A stretch of 64,000 nt of DNA from assembly GCF_026745355.1 (NCBI RefSeq), contig NC_079207.1, forward strand, positions 18,201,920-18,265,919. The letters run 5' to 3'. A program made the translations under genes and the position numbers. A model generated the notes under the pieces. It had not been told where the DNA came from and did not search any database. It was given only the letters and a program-made list of their open reading frames with translations. Position 1 is the stretch's first letter, and each line of letters opens with the position of its first letter. This DNA is from Beta vulgaris subsp. vulgaris. Lineage: Eukaryota; Streptophyta; Magnoliopsida; Caryophyllales; Amaranthaceae. Of this stretch, positions 37,266 to 48,000 are shown piece by piece.

Positions 37266-38497
37266 TCAAAAAAGAAAGCTATCTTGAACTGTATAAGCTC
37301 CATGAGATCCATCTTTACATGCTTCTAATAATAGAGAGAAATCTGGATCTTCATAATATAACTCTTTAAGATGACTAAAGCCAAGAACACGAGCCTCCAT
37401 TAAAGAAAGCAAAGAATACCTCCTTGATAAATCGTCTGCAATAATGTTAGAAACTCCATTTTTATATTTTGAAACAAAATCAAAGGACTGAAGGAATTCC
37501 ACCCATTTTGCATGTCTAGACTGAGCTTGTGTTGGCCATTAATGTACTTTAAGGCTTGATGATCTGAGTGAAGCACGAACTGAGTTAGTCTGAGATAATG
37601 AGTCCAATGAGTCAAAGCACGAACAATAGCATAGAACTCCTTATCATAAGTGTTGTAGTTGAGTCTGGACTGATTAAGTTTCTCACTGAAGTAGGCTATC
37701 GGACGCCCACCTTGTTGTAAAAAACCTCCAATACCCACGCCACTAGCATCACATTCAACCTCGAACACCTTCTTAAAATCAGGTAAGGCTAGAACAGGAG
37801 CCTTACTAAGCATACTCTTCAATTGCTCAAATGCTTCTTGTGTTGCTGGAGTCCAAATAAAAGACCCTTTCTTGATGCATTCAGTCAATGGCGCCAAGAT
37901 GGTACTAAAGTTCTTGATAAATCTCCTGTAAAAAGAAGCTAAACCATGAAAACTTCGAACCTCTGTAATAGTTTTAGGAACTGGCCAAGACTTGATTGCT
38001 TCCACCTTAGATTCATCCATAGAAATGCCATTAGAAGATACTATGAACCCAAGAAACGTCACACTAGAAGTGAAGAATTCACACTTCTCCATCTTTGCAT
38101 ATAGCTTCTTTTCCCTTAGCTTAAGGAAGACCTTCTGTATATGCACTAGATGTTCCTGTTCACTTTGACTATATACAAGAATATCATCAAAATAAATAAC
38201 AGCAAAGATACCAATGAAGGGCATGAGTACCTCGTGCATAAGTCTCATGAAAGTACTAGGAGCATTTGTCAATCCAAATGTCATCACATGCCATTCATAC
38301 AAACCACTCTTAGTTTTAAAAGCTGTTTTCCATTCATTATTACCTTCCTTAATTCGAATCTTATGGTAGCCACTTCTTAAGTCTATCTTCGAAAATATAG
38401 TGGAACCATGTAATTCATCCAGCAAATCATCAAATCTAGGTATAGGATACCTATACTTAACTGTAATATTGTTGATGGCCCTGCAATCTACCCACAC
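37266..38497 (-). pseudogene. Ty3 reverse transcriptase and RNase H
   Basis: The RT runs from [20 protein letters not shown] through [15 protein letters not shown] to the active site [11 protein letters not shown]. RNase H begins at [17 protein letters not shown] and includes [11 protein letters not shown] shift at about 37500-37520 moves the end ([17 protein letters not shown]) into the next frame. The upstream fingers segment (38500-38625) is also broken by stops. Catalytic aspartates of both domains are present. Confidence 0.9.
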
Positions 38498-38628
38498 ATA
38501 CGCATAGAACCATCCTTCTTTGGAACCAAAATAACAGGCACATCACATGGACTAAGACTTTCTTGTACGAGCACTTTAGCTAATAATTCACTAACTTGAC
38601 GTTGCACTTCTTTAGCTTCTTCATGATT

Positions 38629-39287
38629 TCATCTGTAAGCTGGCTTGTTACGTAATGGTGCTCCAGGAATCAAGTCAATTTGATGTTCAATACCTCTACT
38701 AGGGGGTAAACCAAATGGAAGGTCTTCAGGAAAAATATCACCAAACTCCTTCACTAATGGCTTAATTTCGTGTATTTCAATAGGATTAACATCATTTTCA
38801 TCTAACAACAACAACAAATACATAACCTTCCTCTTTTCCACAGCTTTATCTAATTGACATTTCGAAAGGATTAAGGTTTTTTTGTTTTGTGTTTTAGGTT
38901 GTGTTATTTTTGGTTTAGGTGCATTCGAACATGGTTTACTAGGATTAAGCATAATTTTCTTTCGATTATGCATGAAAGTGTAATTATTAGCCCTATCATT
39001 ATGCATAGTTTCTTTATTAGATTGTCATGGTCTTCCTACCAATATATGACATGCATCCATAGGCAAAACATCACAAAGAACTTCATCCTTATACAAATCA
39101 CCAAAGACAAGCTAATTAAAGCTTGTTTTGTTACCTCCACACAGTTGCCATCATTAAGCCAATGAAGCTTATATGGTTTAGGATGTTTGAAGGTAGGATG
39201 ATTGAGCTTGTCTACCATGGTTGATGATGCCACATTAGTGCAGCTCCCATCATTAATAATCATCGAGCATATCTTCCCTCCAACCAA
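38629..39287 (-). pseudogene. Ty3 protease and linker to RT
   Basis: The frame near 39240 reads CSMIINDGSCTNVAS. The family motif is an aspartate followed by Ser/Thr/Gly-Gly, so this active site has an Asn-Asp-Gly order and may be altered. After a break it continues with [14 protein letters not shown] and then [20 protein letters not shown], the linker that leads into RT in this family. Confidence 0.8.
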
Positions 39288-39401
39288 GCACTTTGTTTAG
39301 AAAATTTGATCCCTTTGAGATGGAACAATTCATCCTCCTTAGCATGAAGAACTCTTCTTAGAACAAGGCCTAAGGGATCACCTTGAGTTACTTCTCCCAC
39401 C

Positions 39402-41754
39402 TCAACTTCTTCCGGCCTCTTTCTCGGAATCATCTTCAAGTTGTTCTTCAAATCCAAGTGCTTCATCAATGTTTTTAACGTCAATTAGAGTCATTACCCT
39501 TTTGTTTGGGCATTGAGCTTGATAATGACCATAACCATAACACTTAAAACACTTCAGATCAGATTTCTTAGAGGACTCTTCAACCACTTTCTTCCCTTTG
39601 TCAATGGCCTTCGAAGTATCCCCTTTTGGAGTGTAAGGAGATGCATAAGATGGCTTCACATTCAAACTTTCCTTGGTGTAATAAGCTCCCTTAACAAATG
39701 CCTTCTTCTTCTTCTGATGTTTTTCCACCTTCAAAGCTAGCTTGAAAAGTTCATCCAAAGTAGAATAAGGTTGCAACTCCTACTTCTTTTGAATGTCTTT
39801 CTCTAAACCACCTAAGAATCGAGCCATAGTTTGCTCCTCTCTTTCTTGAACATCTAATTTCATCATTAATTTCTCAAATTCATGAATGTAACCTTCAACA
39901 CCTTTATGATCCTGAGATAAATCAGATAATTGGTTATATAAATCAAAGTGGAAGGTAGAAACTTCTCTTTCATCTTCTTCTTGAGTTTCATCCAACTCTT
40001 GATTTTTGACTTGTGCTTCCTTGCTCTTGCTAGAACAATATTCTCCCACCAAAGGGATGCACACCCCTTTAGCTTAGTAATTGCAACCTTGAAAACATTA
40101 GCATCATCATACTCCTTGAGTTCAAAAATTCGATCACACCTTGCTACCCACTCCAAATACTAGTGGAAAAAAGTCCATCTGATGCGGTCAAAACTGGACT
40201 TACAGATGCAGTTTTGGTCCGCATCAGATGGACCCGCAGCAGATTAAGAAAATAATCTGATGCGGTTCATCACCGCATCAGATTCCCACTACCTGATGCG
40301 GTTTTGTCCATGACCGCATCAGATTTTGGGCTGAAGGAATTTTTTTTAAAAAAAAACTGCTTTGTACTGCAGGTCCGCAGCAACAAAGCAGGAACACCAA
40401 AGCAACAACAGTCCAAACAACAGCAGTCCAAAGTAGTAACTAAACTTTAAAAAAATTCAGATCTAATAACAAACATTATACAAACTAAAAATGAATTCAA
40501 TTATACAAAATTATACAAACTAAAAATATATTTAATTATACAAATATTATACACATTGAAAAATTCAGATGAATATAAACAAATAAAACCGAAAACTTAT
40601 ACAAAAATATAACCAAAAAATCGAACAAAATAAGGAAATTAAAAATTAAACATAAAAAATCGAACAAAATACGAAAATCGAAAAAAATACGAACCAAAAA
40701 AACGACCAAAAAAATTCGAACAAAAAAAATCGAACAAAATACGAAAATTAAAAAGGAAAAAATATAAACCCAGATTTGGAAAAAAACGTGATGATGAAAC
40801 GATCTGTGGTTCGTCGGTCGCGGTTCGTGCTTGATGATGATGAAGAAAATGAATGATTTGTGGTCGATGGTGAACAAAGTCGATGATGATGAACGAAGTT
40901 GATGATGAACAAAGTTGATGATAATGAAGAATATGTGCGGTTCGTCGTTCGTGGCTCCGAAATCTCAAGCAAATTCGTTGAGGAGAGAGGAGGGACGATC
41001 GCTTCGACAGTGTTTGTGGGTTTGAGAGGGAGGAGGGAGAGCAGATCTAATGAGGAGAGATAGAAGAGATGTGTCGTGGGTTTGAGAGAGAGGAGAGATG
41101 CGTCGTGGGTTTGAGAGGGAGGAGAGATTAGGGTTGAGTGAGGAGAGGAGAGGAGAGATTAGGGTTTGAGGGGCACCTAAGGATTATGATTTATGAGGCC
41201 ACGAGTGCAATGGGCCACGAGTGTATACTGGGCCACGAGTGAGTAGCGGATTTTCGGATGCGGTCACCGCATCAGGTTCATGAAAAACCGCATCAGATTT
41301 AAAATCAGATGCGGTTTTTTAAGGACCGCATCAGATTTTGTTTCCCAAATTTTTCTCCCATTTTTTGGTTGATTTTCGGATGCGGTTTTATAAAACTGCA
41401 TCTGTTACTAAGTGACATATAAGGTTTTTTCCACTAGTGAAATAAACATCTGAATTAAGGTTTCCATCAAACTCAGGAATGTCTAACTTAATATCTCGAA
41501 AATCATCAGTATTTTCGTGGCCTTCTCCTTGTCCTGGAAGCTTCAGAGACAACTTTCTCACTAGTATCATAAGCCACATCTTCATCCTTCTCATTTCCCG
41601 TTCTTACTTGCCCTCTTAATCCCACATCTCTCGGAACAGCCATCATATTAGCCATTTGCTCAGATAAGGTGGCCATTTAATTCTCTAATCCAACCAACCG
41701 TGCTTCAATCATGTTCATGCCTCTCTTAAACTGATTTTCTTCACCTCCACTCAT
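39402..41754 (-). pseudogene. Ty3 gag, interrupted by a CACTA-type element
   Basis: Gag starts at the ATG ending at 41754 and has a coiled-coil-like start (LVGLENxMATLSEQMANMM), the matrix/capsid-type region (ITKLKGCASLWWENI) and a CCHC knuckle (CFKCYGYGHYQAQC). Within the conserved EFDGNLN...EWVARCD stretch the sequence leaves gag at 41442 and returns at 40157. Removing the insert plus one AAA copy rejoins the frame exactly. Separate stops near 41680 and 41540 and at 39780 show that gag was also hit by point changes. Confidence 0.87.
40158..41439. mobile_element. CACTA-type element with TGATGCGGT palindromes (element A)
   Basis: The right end reads TTTTTTCCACTAGTG and the left TACTAGTGGAAAAAA (the first base of CACTA changed to T), with AAA on both sides: 40155-40157 and 41440-41442, a 3-bp duplication as in En/Spm elements. 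Subterminal clusters at about 40179-40325 and 41256-41404 are built of CTGATGCGGT...ACCGCATCAG inverted pairs. The interior holds a minus-strand promoter-like stretch (TC-rich leader near 40980-41150, then a His/Ser-coding triplet-rich region) but no transposase. A deletion derivative that keeps the 5' end of a transposase gene would fit. Confidence 0.85.
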
Positions 41755-41896
41755 GGTTAATACAACCACGATGATTATGGCTCGAAAAGAAGTTTTGGGC
41801 TTAGAATAGGTTCGGTTTTGGGGGGTTTGTGTTTGGGTTTAAGGAATGTATTTAGGATGTTTATAGTATGATTTGAATGCTCTTAAACAACCTCAA

Positions 41897-41908
41897 GCTC
41901 TGATACCA
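41897..41908 (-). promoter_or_regulatory. Ty3 primer-binding site (initiator tRNA-Met type)
   Basis: The minus strand reads TGGTATCAGAGC, a full 12-base match to the standard priming site, two bases from the LTR edge. Confidence 0.9.
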
Positions 41909-41910
41909 AA

Positions 41911-43000
41911 TGATACATAAAGACTTAGACAACAAGAGCATTCGAAATTGCAAAGAACAAAGGATAGAACAACTGTATCAAACCGGTTCGAATGAAAGAA
42001 CAACCACCACTTCCACAATCCAATGTACCACCAATCAAAACTAAACTATAATAAAGAGCTTCTAGTTTAAGACTACTTTGAGTTTTAATCACTAATTCAA
42101 CGTTTAGGTGATCAAAATTACAATGGTTTAAGAGTTGGTCAAAACTGACCAAGAGTTACACTAGACACACAGCTTAGTAAACTTAGCATAAAAGTTTCAA
42201 TTTTCACCGGAATGATCTGATTCCAAAAAGCATTACAAACTAGACATATTAAGCTACAACATGTCCAAATTCATCCCAAAAGGACGTCATTTGCTGACCT
42301 AACTAAAGAAATAAAATAAGAGAAGCAGAAAATAAAACTATTTCTGTACCTCTACTCCTAATCATTAGCTAAGTTACCCTATAGGACGTTGCAATACAGA
42401 GAAAGAACCTATCGAAAATTAAAATACATGTCTTAAACAAAATATATTTACAATTTCAAGCCATTTGCGGAAGGAAAAAGCTTATCCCAAAACTGAAGAA
42501 AAGAAGGCTACTGGGACGTGTAGCAGCTGCAGTTCAGCATCCTTCACCATGAAGCTCTCCTTCCTCATTTATTGTTGCTTCTAAGTCCATGTGAAGTTCA
42601 TGTGGCCTTACTAGACATCCTTGGGGTCACCTTTAAGCATGAGGTGGCCTTGAATTTTCAGAATCAAGCTTCCTTTAAGGCCTTACAAAAATCGGATGAA
42701 TTAGGAACAAAAACAGTTTTGCCCTAATCAAGATTAGCTTAACTAATTACCCTAATTAAGCTAATTAATCACCAACTAAGCTTACTTAACAATACTTAAT
42801 GATAATTAAGGATATCATTAGCATTAATTAACCTTGCTTAAAGGGAGATTAAGAAAGGATTAGCCTAATCAATGTGCTTAAGAAGTGTTTTAGGAAAAAT
42901 CGTGCTTGTTAAGCTTATGAACTGAACTTCTTTCACCATTTGCTCTTGATTTTCATGCTGAACTAGAAGACCTTGGATCATAGCAGATGCTCCTGCATCA
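41911..43000 (-). repeat. 5' LTR of the Ty3 element
   Basis: 1090 bp, the partner of the left LTR; AATAA flanks its outer edge. Confidence 0.92.
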
Positions 43001-43245
43001 AATAATTAGATGAAAAATAAAGAAATAAAATAATAAAAAGATATTTATGACCCTAAGCAGCTACACAAAGAAATTTGGCATGATAGTTAAATGTGCATGT
43101 TCCATGGTTTTATATCAAAGACCGGAGAGTATCTCTGATACAACTACACTTTCTTTATCTCAAGTCATCTTTAAAAATACTTTTATTATTGGGACATTAG
43201 CGATGCTAAATCACTAAGCTCCTTTTAAAAAAAAAGACTATTAAA

Positions 43246-44070
43246 CAACTAAATAAGAATCACACAATAGTTAAAAGGGGAAATTCCCACTAGTAACCCT
43301 GTACTATGGAACAATTGCAATGGTAAACCGTTTTTATTTTGAGTTTCAAAAATAACCCTATACTTAGTAATATTATACAACCGTGACATTAATGATGGTT
43401 TAATCGTTACTTCAACCATTAGTGTTATTGACTTACCTAACCCTGGTTATCCCCAACTACCACCCAGCACACTAACATCCCATCCAACCACCACAGTTCC
43501 ACCTCTCCACAATTTTCCCACCGCTCCACATGAATTTCACTCCACCACCAATGTCCCACTTCTCCACTATTGTCCCACCTCTCCACCAATGAGAAGAGAA
43601 GCCACTGGGAGGGAGAGAGTAACAAGGAGAGAGAAAAAGTCATCGGGACGGAAAGATTGACGGGGTATAGTGTTTCCGGTGGAAGGATGGTGGTGGAGTG
43701 AGGATTTAGTGGGTTAGATAGTGGTTTGGGATTAACTTGGGTTAGGATAGTAAATGGATTTAACGGTTGAAGTAACGATTTAACCATCATTAATGTCACG
43801 GTTGTATAATATTACTAAGTATAGGGTTATTTTTGAAACTCAAAAGAAAATCGATTTACCATTGCAATTGTTCCATAGTACAGGGTTACCAATGGGAATT
43901 TCCCAAAATCTTTTTTAGTTGTATGGACAAAGAATGAGAGTGGGAGCGTTTAAAGATCAAGGAAACTAATAAACAAGAATCACACAAAAGTTAAAAATCC
44001 TTTTTAGTTGTATGGAGTATGGAGAAGGAATGAGAGTGGGAGCGTTTAAAGATAAAGGAAACTAACTCCC
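43246..44070. repeat. Tandem duplication, about 100-bp unit, one copy interrupted
   Basis: The second copy (about 43972-44070) reads GAATCACACAAAAGTTAAAA, TTTTTAGTTGTATGGA and GAGTGGGAGCGTTTAAAGAT. The first copy has the same words but is split by the 628-bp TIR element, so the duplication predates or is independent of that insertion. Confidence 0.75.
43277..43904. mobile_element. 628-bp TIR element with a preserved empty site next door
   Basis: TIRs are about 170 bp: the left begins GGGGAAATTCCCACTAGTAA and the right is its complement, ending TTACCAATGGGAATTTCCC. Both contain ACTATGGAACAATTGCAATG. Inner sequence is C/T-rich on one side and G-rich on the other, with no transposase. Left flank GTTAAAA and right flank AAAATC, compared with GTTAAAAATC in the adjacent tandem copy, give a 3-bp AAA duplication. 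Superfamily is uncertain: the TIR length suits Mutator, the duplication length does not. Confidence 0.75.
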
Positions 44071-44749
44071 AAAGTTTTTCTCTAAACTTTGGACCTCTTG
44101 ATCACAAGTAAAAATCCCACCACTAGAATATCAATTTAAATCCCACCACTAACCAAAGTAATGAGACTAGCATTGACAATTACCTGATAGTGAAAAGTAG
44201 TCATGATGTTGTGCAAACAAACATATATTATATACACAGTCACTAAATCAAGGGGAGCTGGCGTATGCCATAACCCAACCCAATCTTTTGGATATCTCTT
44301 AGAAGTTGAAGATAATGAAAATCCTAATTCCGCCAATGTATATTTGCTAATTGTGTATTAACACTCGATTCATGAAGTGTACTACGATTATCCATGTACA
44401 ATAGTAGCTCTGAAGCATTCTAGTCAACCAAAACTTGGGATAGGGTAAAAATTGCAATTTCTTGATGGAAGATTCTTGTCAGTGTAATGAGAACGTTGGG
44501 AAGGGAAATTATTACAAAAAATGTGCTATCAACTTCATCTTATCCATCAGCTTTTGGCTTTGAGCGAGGGGATAAGACTTAAGAGAAAGAGAGCGGTGTG
44601 ATTTTAAAATGCTACAGTAGTGTGACCACTGACCACATTGCATTGCATTGAAGAATAAATTCCAGAGTTGCTCAGGCTCAAAATACCATACACTTATTAT
44701 GTGAGCCCCGAAAATGTTTGTCCTCAACATTGCTGGCTTGCTGCCATGA

Positions 44750-45076
44750 TTCATGAGAAAAGGGGACCCTACAAACAGTAGTACTTAATGAAGTAAAGGA
44801 AAAGGTGCATTCAAGTCTTAAGATTATGCTTTAAAAGATTACAATTAGAGAAGACATGTATCATGCTGTTTTTAGAGCACAGTAACAAATAACAATGGCT
44901 GTCTCTAATGTCATTTGTACCAATGATAATTGCCATTCAAGCTTAATTTCATTGGATAATGTTACAGATTTCATTTACATATGTTTTGTGCACACATTTT
45001 TCTCCACAACATAGGAAATTAATGACATTCAAACCGCCCACCTCCTTTAATGGAGCAGAGTTGTGAGATTGACCGT
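44750..45076 (-). other. 14-3-3 3' untranslated region and downstream
   Basis: No further exon is visible after the stop. The transcript end cannot be placed exactly. AT-rich sequence with GAAATTAAGC and AATGAAATC near 44940-44970 could act as plant-type polyadenylation signals. Confidence 0.45.
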
Positions 45077-45097
45077 CTATGCCTCATCCATTTGATC
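45077..45097 (-). CDS. 14-3-3 exon 4 (six codons and stop)
   Basis: Begins after TTGCAG with GATCAAATGGATGAGGCATAG, encoding DQMDEA and the stop. A 21-nt coding exon is easily missed by automatic annotation. The alternative, reading through the exon 3 donor, gives an unrelated tail, and the acceptor and frame here fit cleanly. Confidence 0.85.
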   Translation of the reverse strand, partial: DQMDEA

Positions 45098-48000
45098 CTG
45101 CAAGTTCAAAGACGTGAGATGGTCAGGTAACAGAGGACGTAGAATCATACTCCATCACTCTATAAATAGAATTCAGATAGTGAAACTCAATAACACTATC
45201 CGTAAATAAAAACTCGATTGTTTTATGTATCAGAAAAAATTGTCACATTTTCGAAAATGATTGGTTGGTCCAATACCAAAACGCCACCATGCTATAAAAG
45301 CTCCAAATATAACATTGGGGAAGATGATACTTCATAACCAGCATTCGAAGCAAAATAGACAAAATATTCCATCATCCTCTCCAGCAATCAGTGACAAGGT
45401 CTGAACTTAAGAATTTCTAATATTTTTGAAATTACTCTCTTGTTCTCCTGCTTTTCCAAAAACTTCACCATGCTAGCAAACTATAACTGCCATTTTAAAT
45501 TTACTTCCTCTGCTGAATAGCAGCAGTGACAAGAACAGCTACCACCCACTTAAACTTGACATGAAACAAGAAATGTCCCTTACCTGCATATCCGATGTCC
45601 AAAGAGTGAGATTATCCCGCAAGAGTTGCATTATGAGTGTGCTGTCTTTATAGGACTCTTCACCCAACGTATCCAGCTCAGCTATAGCTTCCTCAAAAGC
45701 CTTCACAGTCAAGAGACAAAATTATAGCAAAAGAATCAAAATGAACTTAAGCCTCATCTGCTGCTCTAACAATACCTTCAAAAAATTTAGTTGATGAATA
45801 TATAACATAGATACACATCATGCAAAAACACCCACCATTGTTTTCTGGGGAACTCACACAAACACCACATAACAATTTTTACTTCTGGAGCAGAATGTCC
45901 CTCATAATCAATGATAGACATTAAGTTGAAGTCGATCTATAAGACAATTTGCAGTTAGCATAGATTGCTGAAGCTTGAAAATGTGTCAGCTAAAATATAT
46001 TCACTGGTGCAAACTGGGTATGGTAGTCTGCCTTCAGACCAACTTCTCACCTGCATGAAGTTATTTGTAGAAAGTAGGGGCTGTACCATGATGTATATGT
46101 AGCAACTCTAGCCTCCAGGTCCCAACTCTCATATGCAAACCCTTGGAAGTTCTTTCCTTCAATTGTATATTGTCTTAAACTATTTCAGTGGAATCATATG
46201 AAATTTGAAGCTTATTTCGACTACTTCAAATAATTCTGTCTTAGATAAGGATACACGTAAGTCTCAACGTTAATAACACAAGACATTTATCCATTTACTT
46301 TCTGTATAAACTTGATTGATGCTCCACGTTCTTCGTATTCAAGCCTCAGAATTTCCATCTCAATGCAAATTGTACCTCAGAAGTTATGGCTTTTATCTGT
46401 GATTATATTCTAGTCTTGTTAGGTTCACCTCCGAAAAAAGGTTAGAAATCAAATCAAAGGGATCCTGACGAATTATTCCTAGAACCAATTACCTAAAACA
46501 AGTGTTTAACTGACAAATACCCCGCCCTCCCCCCAAAAACACTATTTTTCTCTCTTCCTCTCCCCCTCACCTTTAGTCTCCTCTTCCTCCCTTTAGTCTC
46601 TCACTACCCTCCCACTACTCCTCTATTAAGATATAAGATAATATTATTATGAAACCTTCCTAAACACTAACTCCTAAATATATCTAGCTATACTCCTAGT
46701 TGTACAATACTAATATATCTCAATCTTCTAACTCTACCTCAATACTAGACTCATTATCACAATAACATCATATATGATATTATTCTCATAATCTCATAAT
46801 AATGCTATCTTATATCTTTGATGACTTGATCTTGAGCATAAGAGTTGAGGATTGAATAGCACTCGTCAAGGAGAACGTCAGCTGCAGGCCGCGGCAAAAG
46901 TGCCGCTGGGAACGGCAAGATCAGACGTGAAAAGAAGAAGCTTGCAGCATAGCCACGGGGTGCGGCTGCAGTGCCACGGGGCTCGGCCAAATCAGTTTCG
47001 ATCTGTTTGTGGACGTGCCGAGCCGCTGGGCGCGGCAAATGTCAATCTACAGCACGCACCAACTCGTGAGGGGTTTAAAAGCCCTAATTCTTATTTCTTT
47101 TTGCCTCCTTACTCATATATTATTAGCCTACATATAAATACTCTATTTGTAGGTTAATATGATCATCATCAAAACACAAGAGAGAGAAACAATAGAGAAG
47201 TTCTAAGAGAGAGAGCTTTGAGAGACTCATTAAAGAGAGTATTCAAGTGATTCTCTTGCCTATTGTATTTGTGGTTCCGCTTGATCATAGTACAAGAGTT
47301 TATCCAAGGACGTAGCTATCAAATTGATAGTGAATCTCGTTAAATTTTTTGTGTTCTTTATTCGTTTATCGCATTGTTTGTTTATTCACTTCCGTTGCAA
47401 CAATTTTAATATCCTCCTACCCTCTCCACTGTTACGTCTGTCGCAACTTGGTTGCGTCCGCTTTATTTTCTTCTCCATCTTATCTCCTCTCTATCTACCC
47501 TCCTTCATCCTCCACCTTTAGTTGTGTCTCTCTACCCCTTCATTACTCTTAATCCCTATCCCCCTCTCTCCAAACTTGGTTCGGCCAATAACTTCAGCTT
47601 TGACGGTTGACTATACCAACTTAAGTTCTAGTGTAAATCAGCAAATATGATGGCCCAAAACAACTAATAATGGACCAGATCAAAGACAACCAAAGGATAT
47701 CTACAACATGAAATGATATCTATTTCATATTTTGGTTATTCAGGTGACTATTACCTACGAAGCATGGAGATGCCCGGGACAAGGTTTTGTTTCGAAAATG
47801 GGAACAAGACATGAAGTTCTTGGAAACGCCACCAAAAAGTTCATGGAATGAGTTAAAATTGGGAAACATTCCAGTGTTCTACAAAAAAAGGAACAGATTT
47901 CCATCTCCTAAAGTTCTTAGTCACCCTCTCTCATGAAACCCCTTCAAGTACACTTGTCAACTTCATCTGTTGCTACTTGCTAAGGTGGTCGTCAAAGCTT

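Larger units (their letters stand above)
35071..43000 (-). mobile_element. Complete Ty3-type retrotransposon with nested CACTA element
   Basis: LTRs of 1090 bp each (TGATGCAG...TATGTATCA on the minus strand) are flanked by AATAA on both sides (35066-35070 and 43001-43005). The PBS TGGTATCAGAGC lies two bases inside the right LTR. Gene order gag-PR-RT-RNase H-IN identifies Ty3. RT wording ([26 protein letters not shown]) and the IN tail ([14 protein letters not shown]) are those of chromoviruses, closest in my memory to the CRM/Galadriel group, but no chromodomain was recognised. Gag is split by a 1282-bp CACTA-type element, and several stops and shifts break the rest. Confidence 0.93.

Noticed and set aside
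46630..47402. Extra exon or alternative promoter of the 14-3-3 gene in intron 2
   Set aside because: The TATA-like box and leader are on the plus strand, opposite to the gene, and fit an LTR better.
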